This document shows positions 1 through 6,208 of a DNA stretch of 6,257 nucleotides, one piece after another. This DNA is from an uncultured Pelagibacteraceae bacterium. GTDB lineage: Bacteria > Pseudomonadota > Alphaproteobacteria > Pelagibacterales > Pelagibacteraceae. The notes beneath the pieces were generated by a model, which worked only from the letters and a program-made list of their open reading frames with translations, was not told the DNA's origin and made no database searches. The stretch is taken from positions 1 to 6,257 of the forward strand of contig CACAEM010000037.1 in assembly GCA_902531455.1 (NCBI GenBank). The letters are read 5' to 3'. The stretch's first letter is position 1. Every line of letters begins with the position of its first letter. A program made the translations under genes and the position numbers.

Positions 1-238
1 AAATTATTGGTTTTTTTTTACTCTTTTTTTTAGCCTTTATTGTTGAAAATAGATTTACTCTTTTTTCTTCTTCATCATATGTTCTAAAGGATACCGCACC
101 CACTGAATTTAAAATATTATCGCAATAGTCGATTAGTTGAGTATTGTTTTCACCAGAAACAGTTTTAAAAGCAATTAAATCTTTTAGTATATTAATAGAA
201 TTACTATATATTTCTTCTAAATTATTTCCTGTACTCAT
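1..238 (-). CDS. argE: N-terminal part of an M20-family deacylase, probably acetylornithine deacetylase (truncated by window edge)
   Basis: Reading leftward from an ATG at 238-236, 79 codons stay open to the window edge, so only the N-terminus is seen. The residues resemble the start of ArgE-type M20 metallopeptidases: a helix, then LIAFKTVSGENN (residues 21-32), LIDYCDNIL (35-43), and RVNLFSTIKA (60-69), ending in PII just where the family normally continues into the metal-binding SGHTDVVP segment. That segment lies outside the window, so catalytic residues cannot be checked. In the family, ArgE hydrolyses N-acetylornithine to ornithine and acetate in cytoplasmic arginine synthesis; related M20 enzymes (DapE, other amidohydrolases) start similarly, and ArgE is preferred from the TVS and NL-TI pattern recalled from family members. 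An odd local feature is a lysine-rich loop (residues 68-76) encoded by two A-tracts. It is transcribed divergently from csaA, with 25 bases between start codons. Confidence 0.75.
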   Translation of the reverse strand, partial: MSTGNNLEEIYSNSINILKDLIAFKTVSGENNTQLIDYCDNILNSVGAVSFRTYDEEEKRVNLFSTIKAKKKSKKKPII

Positions 239-247
239 TTATTTTTA

Positions 248-253
248 ATTATA
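248..253 (-). promoter_or_regulatory. Candidate -10 box for the argE-like gene
   Basis: Read on the minus strand, 253 to 248 is TATAAT, a perfect match to the sigma-70 -10 consensus. Counting from it, transcription would start near 241, only about three bases before the ATG at 238, giving an almost leaderless mRNA. A weak -35 candidate, TTGTTC, lies at 275-270 with a 16-base spacer, inside the start of csaA. The region is nearly pure A/T, so a chance match is quite possible. Confidence 0.4.
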
Positions 254-257
254 TATT
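252..257 (+). promoter_or_regulatory. Candidate -10 box for the csaA operon
   Basis: TATATT at 252-257 matches five of six bases of the sigma-70 -10 consensus. With usual spacing, transcription would begin at about 264, the A of the csaA start codon, implying a leaderless transcript; no Shine-Dalgarno sequence precedes that codon, which fits. No good -35 box is visible. It overlaps the opposing candidate -10 by two bases, and both sit in an imperfect symmetric AT element (arms TTAAT 245-249 and ATTAA 255-259). The A/T richness makes this tentative. Confidence 0.35.
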
Positions 258-263
258 AAATTT

Positions 264-605
264 ATGAAAGAACAAATAACCTACGACATTTATGACAAAG
301 TAGATATCAGAGTAGGAACAGTAATATCAGTAAAAAAAAATGAAAAAGCAAGGAAACCATCTCTTGTTGTTGAGGTTGACTTAGGGAAAGATATAGGAAT
401 TAAGCAATCATCAGCACAGATAACTCATTATTATAATGAGGAAAACCTAGTCGGAAAACAAGTCATTGGCATATGTAACTTTCCTGAAAAAAATATAGCA
501 GGTATTGTCTCTCAGATTTTAATACTTGGTTCTATAGATGAGGAAGGCAAAGTTGTTCTTGTTCACCCATCCCAAAAAGTAGAAAATGGTTTGCCTGTAG
601 CATAA
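264..605 (+). CDS. csaA: CsaA-type tRNA-binding-domain protein
   Basis: This 113-residue protein is the normal length of CsaA (about 110) and consists of a single OB-fold tRNA-binding domain like that at the C-terminus of bacterial MetRS and in Arc1p/EMAP-II. Family hallmarks are visible in order: DIRVGTV (14-20), the AR-P-L segment (29-34), VDLG (38-41), the near-invariant KQSSAQIT (47-54), CNFP (71-74) in place of the usual VNFP, LILGS (86-90), and an ENGLPVA end. In Bacillus subtilis CsaA is a homodimer with chaperone-like activity that binds SecA and preproteins, and homologues bind tRNA; its role in this organism is inference. The start at 264 places DIRVG at the usual distance from the N-terminus. 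It is the first gene of the rightward block and ends two bases before the exporter gene. No Shine-Dalgarno sequence is visible. Confidence 0.92.
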   Translation: MKEQITYDIYDKVDIRVGTVISVKKNEKARKPSLVVEVDLGKDIGIKQSSAQITHYYNEENLVGKQVIGICNFPEKNIAGIVSQILILGSIDEEGKVVLVHPSQKVENGLPVA

Positions 606-607
606 AC

Positions 608-1198
608 ATGCACCCCGAATTACTGTCTCTATGTTTGTTTATGTTTGTTACGAGCTGTTCTCCAGGACCAAATAATATTGTTGCCTCTCACTCTGGATTT
701 AATCACGGTTTTAAAAAAACTATTCCTTTAATGTTGGGAGTAATTTTTGGATTTACATTTATGTTAGCAGTAATTAACTTTGGTTTAATAAATATATTTA
801 AGCTTTATCCAATACTCCAAAAAGGTTTAATAATAACGGGTACAATTTTTTTAATATATTTGTCTTATAAAATATCATTTTCAAAATCATCAAGTGAAAG
901 TGATAATTTAAAACCAGTAAATTTTGTTGAAACATTTCTATATCAATTTCTAAACCCTAAAGGAGTAATTGTTGCTATAATTGCAGTTTCTACCTATGTA
1001 GAATCTGGTGGTAACTTTATTTCATATTCAATTTGGTTATTAAGCATTGCCTTTTTGTTTGCAGTTATTAGTATTATTTTTTGGACTATAATTGGAAAAT
1101 TTATGAGGAAATTCGCGACAAATGAGAAATTTATTAAATGGTTTAATTATGTTATGTCGGCACTCTTATTAAGCTGTATAGCAACTTTTTACTACTAA
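608..1198 (+). CDS. LysE/RhtB-family amino-acid exporter
   Basis: A 196-residue, very hydrophobic protein close to the 200-210 residues usual for the LysE/RhtB superfamily. I see about six membrane segments, roughly at residues 5-25, 38-60, 66-88, 114-132, 141-163 and 176-195, with a polar Ser/Lys-rich cytoplasmic-type loop at 90-104. Two family signatures are present: SPGPNN (18-23) near the end of helix 1, and QFLNPKG (113-119) at the start of the second half. Members export lysine, arginine, threonine, homoserine or related metabolites across the inner membrane; the substrate cannot be read from sequence. The ATG lies two bases after the csaA stop and has no Shine-Dalgarno sequence, so translation is probably coupled to csaA. 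Five bases separate its stop from acnA. LysE-family genes often have a divergent LysR-type regulator; none is seen here, and the divergent gene is the argE-like one. Confidence 0.88.
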   Translation: MHPELLSLCLFMFVTSCSPGPNNIVASHSGFNHGFKKTIPLMLGVIFGFTFMLAVINFGLINIFKLYPILQKGLIITGTIFLIYLSYKISFSKSSSESDNLKPVNFVETFLYQFLNPKGVIVAIIAVSTYVESGGNFISYSIWLLSIAFLFAVISIIFWTIIGKFMRKFATNEKFIKWFNYVMSALLLSCIATFYY

Positions 1199-1203
1199 AA
1201 AAT

Positions 1204-3879
1204 ATGAAACCAGGAAATCAAAATTCATTTAAATGTCTAAAAGAAATATCAGTAAATGGAAAAAATTATTCATATTATTCACTAAAAGAAGCAGAGAAAA
1301 ATGGTTTGGAAGGCATAAATAAATTACCAAAATCAATAAAAGTCTTACTTGAAAATCTTCTTAGATATGAAGACAATGTGACAGTTAATAAAGAACAAAT
1401 TTTGGCGATTAAAGAGTGGTTAAATTCAAAAAAATCCAAAACAGAAATTGCATATAGACCTGCAAGAGTGCTTTTGCAAGATTATACAGGTATACCAGCC
1501 GTAGCTGATCTTGCTGCAATGAGGGATACAGTTAAGGAAAAGAACAAAGATCCAAATACCATTAACCCTCTTTCTTCGGTTGATCTAGTGATCGACCATT
1601 CAGTTCAAGTGGATAAGTTTGCAACAAAGAATTCATTAAAAGAGAATGTTGATATTGAGTTTGACAGAAACTTTGAGAGATATTCTTTTTTAAAATGGGG
1701 ACAGCAAGCCTTTAATAATTTTAGAATTGTTCCTCCAGGTACAGGAATTTGTCATCAGGTAAATTTAGAATACTTATCAAAAGTAGTTTGGAATGAAAAA
1801 TTTGAGGATAAAGAGTACTTATTTCCAGATACGCTAGTTGGCACTGACAGTCATACTACAATGGTTAATGGGTTATCAGTGCTAGGTTGGGGTGTTGGAG
1901 GAATTGAAGCAGAAGCTGGTATGCTAGGACAACCTATATCAATGTTGATACCAGAAGTAGTTGGATTTGAAATGAAAAACAAGCTACCCGAAGGTACAAC
2001 TGCTACCGATCTAGTTTTAACAGTAGTTAAAATGTTAAGAGATAAAGGTGTTGTTGGTAAATTTGTTGAATTTTATGGAGAAGGTCTAAAAAATCTAACA
2101 CTTGCTGATAGAGCAACTATTGCAAACATGGCACCTGAGTATGGCGCTACCTGTGGATTTTTCCCAATAGACGATGAAACTTTAAAATATTTAGAATTTT
2201 CAGGAAGATCAAATGAAAATATTCAAATCGTAGAAAAATATGCAAAAGAACAAAATTTATGGGCAAGTGATGATCTTGTATTCACTGATACTTTATCTCT
2301 AGATATGTCTACAGTAGTTCCAACAATTTCTGGGCCAAAAAGACCTCAAGATAAAGTTCTTTTAACAGAAGCATCAAAAAATTTTATAAAAGTTTTTGAG
2401 TATGTTTGTAAAAAAACTGAGCCAACAATAGCAAAAGTTAAAGACACAGATTTTGAGATAAAAGATGGAGATATATTAATAGCAGCTATTACGTCATGTA
2501 CAAATACCTCCAATCCAAATGTATTAATTGGTGCGGGACTGTTAGCCAAAAATGCAATCGAAAAAGGTTTAACCGTTAAACCTTGGGTTAAAACCTCATT
2601 AGCACCTGGATCACAAGTTGTTACTGACTATTTAGATAAAGCTGGTTTAAGCAAATATTTAGATGAATTAGGTTTTAATTTAGTTGGTTATGGTTGTACT
2701 ACTTGTATTGGTAATTCTGGACCCTTGCCAGATAATATTACTGATGCTGTTAAAGAGAATAATTTATACGCAGTTTCAGTTTTGTCTGGAAATAGAAATT
2801 TTGAAGGAAGAATTTCTCCTTTAGTAAAAGCAAATTATTTAGCTTCACCTCCTCTAGTAGTAGCTTATGCAATCGCAGGATCTATGAGAATGGATTTATA
2901 TAAAGATACGTTAGGAAAAGATAACAAAGGACAAGATGTTTACCTAAAAGACATTTGGCCTTCAAATAAAGAGATTGAGGATACTCTTAAACAATCTTTA
3001 AACCCAGAAATGTTTGTGAACAGATATTCAAATGTCTCTGAAGGACCGGAACAATGGCAAAAAATTAAAGTGGACAAAGGAAGTATTTATAATTGGGAAG
3101 AAAATTCTACCTATGTTAAAAAACCACCATTTTTTGAAAATTTAACTGATGAACCAGAAGGATTTATGGAAATAAAAGATGCAAGACCATTATTAATTTT
3201 AGGGGATATGGTAACAACAGACCATATATCGCCAGCTGGAAGTATTCAAAAAGAAAGCCCAACAGGAAATTATTTTATGAAGCATCAAATTTTACCCAAA
3301 GATTATAATTCTTATGGTGCAAGAAGAGGAAATCATGAGGTAATGATGAGAGGAACATTTGCCAATATTAGAATTAAAAATGAAATGGCTCCTGGTACAG
3401 AGGGAGGTTTCACTAAATTATATCCTGAAGAAAAAGTAATGCCTATTTATGATGCTGTTGTTGAATACAAAAAAAGAGGAACAGATTTAGTAGTATTTGG
3501 TGGAAAAGAATATGGAACTGGTTCTTCAAGAGATTGGGCTGCAAAAGGAACAAAATTATTAGGTATAAAAGCTGTGATTGCAGAAAGCTTTGAAAGAATA
3601 CACAGATCTAATCTTATAGGCATGGGTGTTTTACCTTTGCAGTTTGTAGAAAATATGAATAGACAGAATTTAAACTTAAAAGGGTCAGAATTAATTTCAG
3701 TATTAGGTCTTGAGAAAGGAATTAATCCTGGCGATCATTTAGAAGTTGAAATTAAATATGCAACAGGGGAAATTAAAAAAATTAAAATGCTATGCAGAAT
3801 AGACACTAAAAATGAATTAGAATACTACAAGAACGGTGGTATTCTACAATATGTTCTAAGGAATATGATTAATGGATGA
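1204..3879 (+). CDS. acnA: Aconitate hydratase A (aconitase)
   Basis: Full-length AcnA of 891 residues, matching the length of E. coli AcnA. It isomerises citrate to isocitrate via cis-aconitate in the cytoplasm, serving the TCA and glyoxylate cycles. The three [4Fe-4S] cysteine ligands are in place: C432 in SCTNTSNP, and C498 and C501 in GCTTCIGNSGPLP. Other signatures are LPKSIKVLLENLLR (41-54), YRPARVLLQDYTGIPAV (84-100), the DHS motif (131-133), GTDSHTTM (213-220), GNRNFEGR (529-536), the swivelling-domain DHISPAGSI (673-681), ARRGNHEVMMRG (706-717), YGTGSSRDWAAKG (770-782) with the active-site serine/arginine region, and RSNLIGMGVLPL (801-812). Nothing is missing, so the enzyme should be active. 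The AcnA/IRP1 branch is clear from domain order; it is not AcnB. Its start is five bases after the exporter stop, without a Shine-Dalgarno sequence; its last eight bases overlap the next gene. No iron-responsive or other regulatory site is visible nearby. Confidence 0.98.
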   Translation: MKPGNQNSFKCLKEISVNGKNYSYYSLKEAEKNGLEGINKLPKSIKVLLENLLRYEDNVTVNKEQILAIKEWLNSKKSKTEIAYRPARVLLQDYTGIPAVADLAAMRDTVKEKNKDPNTINPLSSVDLVIDHSVQVDKFATKNSLKENVDIEFDRNFERYSFLKWGQQAFNNFRIVPPGTGICHQVNLEYLSKVVWNEKFEDKEYLFPDTLVGTDSHTTMVNGLSVLGWGVGGIEAEAGMLGQPISMLIPEVVGFEMKNKLPEGTTATDLVLTVVKMLRDKGVVGKFVEFYGEGLKNLTLADRATIANMAPEYGATCGFFPIDDETLKYLEFSGRSNENIQIVEKYAKEQNLWASDDLVFTDTLSLDMSTVVPTISGPKRPQDKVLLTEASKNFIKVFEYVCKKTEPTIAKVKDTDFEIKDGDILIAAITSCTNTSNPNVLIGAGLLAKNAIEKGLTVKPWVKTSLAPGSQVVTDYLDKAGLSKYLDELGFNLVGYGCTTCIGNSGPLPDNITDAVKENNLYAVSVLSGNRNFEGRISPLVKANYLASPPLVVAYAIAGSMRMDLYKDTLGKDNKGQDVYLKDIWPSNKEIEDTLKQSLNPEMFVNRYSNVSEGPEQWQKIKVDKGSIYNWEENSTYVKKPPFFENLTDEPEGFMEIKDARPLLILGDMVTTDHISPAGSIQKESPTGNYFMKHQILPKDYNSYGARRGNHEVMMRGTFANIRIKNEMAPGTEGGFTKLYPEEKVMPIYDAVVEYKKRGTDLVVFGGKEYGTGSSRDWAAKGTKLLGIKAVIAESFERIHRSNLIGMGVLPLQFVENMNRQNLNLKGSELISVLGLEKGINPGDHLEVEIKYATGEIKKIKMLCRIDTKNELEYYKNGGILQYVLRNMING
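3858..3862 (+). promoter_or_regulatory. Shine-Dalgarno sequence of the YfgM-like gene
   Basis: AAGGA, nine bases before the ATG at 3872 and lying inside the acnA 3' end, is the only well-placed ribosome binding site I see in the window. It supports the start at 3872. The other nearby ATG, at 3876, meets a TAG after three codons and cannot be used. Confidence 0.55.
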
Positions 3880-4516
3880 AGAAATAGAAATTATTAATAC
3901 AAATACAAGAGTTGAAAAATTAAAAAACTTTTTAATATCAAAAAGAAAACCATTAATAACTTTGTTAATATTAATTATTTTGATATTGATTACCTTTTTT
4001 GGCTATCAAGAGTTCAAGTCTAGCAGTAAAGAAAAGTTAGCAAATAAATTCAATTCAATTGTTACAAATTTTGAGACAGGAAAAAAAGATAATATAAATA
4101 ATAATTTGATAGAAATCATAAATGCTAAAGATAAAACCTATTCTCCATTAGCTTTCTTTTTCTTATTGGATAATGATTTAATAACGTCTAGTGATAAAAT
4201 AAATTCATATTTTGATCTTCTTATAAATGATGTATCTCTTGGGAAAGAAATTAAAAACTTAACCATATACAAAAAAGGCCTATTTAATTCAGACTTTGCA
4301 AAAGAAAATGAATTATTAGATATACTTAATCCAGTAATAAAATCAGACAGTCTCTGGAAACCACAAGCATTATATCTTATGGCTGAGTTTTATTTATCAA
4401 AAAACCAAAAGCAGAAATCAAAAGAATTCTTTAATCAAATAGCAGAAATGGAAAATGTTAGTCCAAAAGTTAAATTAGAAGTTCAAAGAAGGTTACGATC
4501 AGATTTCAGTGAATAA
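3872..4516 (+). CDS. YfgM/TPR-like inner-membrane protein upstream of bamB
   Basis: A 214-residue protein with a short acidic N-terminus (MDEEIEII), a basic patch (KRK at 24-26), one strong membrane span at about 27-46, and then a largely helical region likely to lie outside the cytoplasm. The N-in orientation follows from the lysines before the span. A TPR-like helix pair is readable at about 163-192 (LWKPQALYLMAEFYL, then KSKEFFNQIAEM); earlier repeats are degenerate. The topology, size and place immediately before a BamB-like gene match the YfgM/TPR_21 (formerly DUF2133) family. In E. coli YfgM is an ancillary partner of SecYEG and PpiD that helps periplasmic proteins mature; that job here is inference. 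It overlaps acnA by eight bases and the next gene by eight bases, which suggests coupled translation. Sequence beyond the membrane span is too diverged for certainty. Confidence 0.72.
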   Translation: MDEEIEIINTNTRVEKLKNFLISKRKPLITLLILIILILITFFGYQEFKSSSKEKLANKFNSIVTNFETGKKDNINNNLIEIINAKDKTYSPLAFFFLLDNDLITSSDKINSYFDLLINDVSLGKEIKNLTIYKKGLFNSDFAKENELLDILNPVIKSDSLWKPQALYLMAEFYLSKNQKQKSKEFFNQIAEMENVSPKVKLEVQRRLRSDFSE

Positions 4517-5780
4517 AGCTTTTAAATATATAATTATTTTAATATTTTTATCAAATTGTAGTTTCTCAAAAAAGGACGCAGTCGATAATGAGAAATTAAT
4601 AGATATTTTTAAAAAAAATGAACCCATTGAAAAAGAATTCAATCAACAATTAAAGATTAAGAAATTAAATACTTTTAAAATAAAACCTTTTCAAAAAAAT
4701 AACAGCAATAGTAATGGAAATATTAATTTTGACTCTAATTTTGATAAATTTTTAACTTACAAAATAAATAAAATTAAAAAATTTGACTCAAATCAGCCTG
4801 AATTATTTTTTACAGAAAACGAAAATGTTATTTTTTTCAATGGAAAAGGTTCGGTTATAAAGTTAAGCAAAGACCTTAAGAAAATATGGGAGATTAATAA
4901 TTATAATAAAAAAGAGAAGAAACTTAATCCTATTTTATATTTTGCTCAAGCTGACAAAAGTTTGATTGTAAATGATAATTTGTCAAAAATGTACTCAATT
5001 GATTTAAATGATGGAAAAGTTATTTGGTCAAAATATAGTTCATCATCTTTTAATTCTGATATCAAAGTTTACAAAGATAGATTTTTAACAATAGACTTTG
5101 ATAATATTATTAGAGCTATATCTACTATAGATGGAAAGGAATTATGGAGTTTTAAAACAGATAATTCTTTTATAAAATCACAAAAAAAACTCTCAATAAT
5201 TTTGAAGGATGAAATTGTTTTTTTTATTAATAACTTAGGAGATGTAACAGCACTAAATGTAAATAATGGAAGTTTAGTTTGGCAAACACCAACACAAAGT
5301 AGTTTAATATATCAAGACGCATTTAGCTTAGAAAATTCAGACCTAGTTTTTGAAAATAATACAATTTATTTTTCAAATAACAAAAATGAGTTTTTTGCAA
5401 TTGATGCAAGAACAGGAATAATTAAATGGACGCAATCGATAAATTCGAGTTTAAGACCGACTATAATCGAAAGTTTAATCTTTACGGTTTCTAACGAAGG
5501 ATACCTTTTTGTAATAGATGATAGAACTGGCAATATTTTAAGAATTACAGATATTTTGACAAATTTTAAAAATAGAAGAGATATAAAACCAACAGGATTT
5601 ATACACGGAAAATACAAGATATTTGTCTCATTAAATAATGGAAGATTATTAACAATTAATTCAATAACTGGTTTACAAGAAAAGATTACAAAAATACATG
5701 GATCAAAAATTTCAAGACCTTATGTATTTAAGAACAGTATGTATTTGATAAAAGATAATGCTATAGCCAGAACAAGATAA
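4509..5780 (+). CDS. bamB: BamB-like outer-membrane lipoprotein with PQQ-type beta-propeller repeats
   Basis: The 423-residue protein starts at a GTG (4509), the only start that leaves a complete signal peptide: NKAFK, a hydrophobic stretch, and lipobox LSNC with the lipidated cysteine at 17. Asparagine at -1 is unusual. Residues 20-95 are a Lys/Asn-rich linker. From about 98 onward there is a propeller with recurring blade ends of the form D-x-x-G-x-x-x-W: DLNDGKVIW (165-173), STIDGKELW (205-213), NVNNGSLVW (250-258), DARTGIIKW (299-307), then degenerate DDRTGNILR (337-345) and NSITGLQEK (384-392), spaced 38-49 residues. In the known family BamB is a periplasm-facing lipoprotein of the BAM complex that helps insert beta-barrel proteins. 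The preceding YfgM-like gene, overlapping by eight bases, supports this over a PQQ-dependent dehydrogenase, which would be longer and have dehydrogenase active-site residues. It overlaps the cupin gene by one base (TAATG). Confidence 0.82.
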   Translation: MNKAFKYIIILIFLSNCSFSKKDAVDNEKLIDIFKKNEPIEKEFNQQLKIKKLNTFKIKPFQKNNSNSNGNINFDSNFDKFLTYKINKIKKFDSNQPELFFTENENVIFFNGKGSVIKLSKDLKKIWEINNYNKKEKKLNPILYFAQADKSLIVNDNLSKMYSIDLNDGKVIWSKYSSSSFNSDIKVYKDRFLTIDFDNIIRAISTIDGKELWSFKTDNSFIKSQKKLSIILKDEIVFFINNLGDVTALNVNNGSLVWQTPTQSSLIYQDAFSLENSDLVFENNTIYFSNNKNEFFAIDARTGIIKWTQSINSSLRPTIIESLIFTVSNEGYLFVIDDRTGNILRITDILTNFKNRRDIKPTGFIHGKYKIFVSLNNGRLLTINSITGLQEKITKIHGSKISRPYVFKNSMYLIKDNAIARTR

Positions 5781-6208
5781 TGTTTTTAAAGATTTTAGAA
5801 AAACTTGGTAGAAAAAAAGTAGTATTTGACCGAGGTCCATCTCACCCAGAATCTGAAAAAGCAAAACCTTGGATGAATAGGTATTATATTCTATTCAGAC
5901 ATAGACCAAAGTGGTTTCCATTTAACATACTAATCCATGAAATGTTAGACGATGATCATGGTGATGGAGTCCATAACCATTTATTTCCTTACATCACAAT
6001 CATTTTAAGAGGAGGATATTGGGAAACATTAAAAACAGGAAAAGTGTGGCGAGCACCAGGATATATAGGGTTTAGATCTGCTAATAATTTTCACAGAGTA
6101 GACTTAAAGCCAGGAACAAAACCAATGACAATTTTTTTAGCAGGCCCATATGGATTGAGAAAAGGACCAAGATCGGAATATGGAATAGATTTTAAAACAA
6201 AAAAATGA
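5780..6208 (+). CDS. Small cupin-fold protein of unknown function
   Basis: A 142-residue protein without signal peptide or membrane span, hence probably cytoplasmic. The central part reads as a single-domain cupin: histidines H60, H65 and H67 in DDDHGDGVHNH (57-67), a strand and turn ITIILRGGYWET (72-83), WRAPGYIGFRSANNFHRVDL (90-109) with H105, and a closing strand TIFLAGP (117-123). The HxH and the later histidine are plausible metal ligands, but the glutamate that canonical cupins place three or four residues after HxH is absent; E82 comes later. I recall similar short cupins with an H-x-H then RGGYxE pattern in bacteria and phages, with no assigned reaction. It begins on the last base of the bamB-like stop and ends in an ATGA overlap with the next gene, so it is part of the operon. 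Function unknown; enzyme, sensor or binding protein are all possible. Confidence 0.7.
   Translation: MFLKILEKLGRKKVVFDRGPSHPESEKAKPWMNRYYILFRHRPKWFPFNILIHEMLDDDHGDGVHNHLFPYITIILRGGYWETLKTGKVWRAPGYIGFRSANNFHRVDLKPGTKPMTIFLAGPYGLRKGPRSEYGIDFKTKK

Noticed and set aside
245..259. AT-rich inverted repeat as a terminator or operator
   Set aside because: Arms of only five A/T pairs are too weak for a terminator hairpin, and no known operator consensus is recognised; treated only as part of the divergent promoter.
2346..2549. Open frame of 67 codons on the minus strand
   Set aside because: It lies wholly inside acnA, opposite the strongly conserved region including the first Fe-S cysteine; its sequence resembles no known protein and is explained as an antisense shadow.
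3876..3887. Alternative ATG overlapping the acnA stop (ATGA)
   Set aside because: In this frame a TAG follows after three codons, so the start at 3872 with AAGGA upstream is the usable one.
4486..4492. AAGAAGG as a ribosome binding site for the bamB-like gene
   Set aside because: It lies 16 bases before the GTG at 4509, too far for normal Shine-Dalgarno function, and is explained by coding sequence.
5366..5617. Open frame of 83 codons on the minus strand
   Set aside because: It is antisense to the propeller repeats of the BamB-like gene; hydrophobic composition is what reverse-complemented Lys/Asn-rich coding gives, and there is no independent support.
4509..5780. PQQ-dependent dehydrogenase
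   Set aside because: The protein has PQQ-type blade repeats but is too short, carries a lipoprotein signal and lies after a YfgM-like gene; no dehydrogenase active-site motif is visible.
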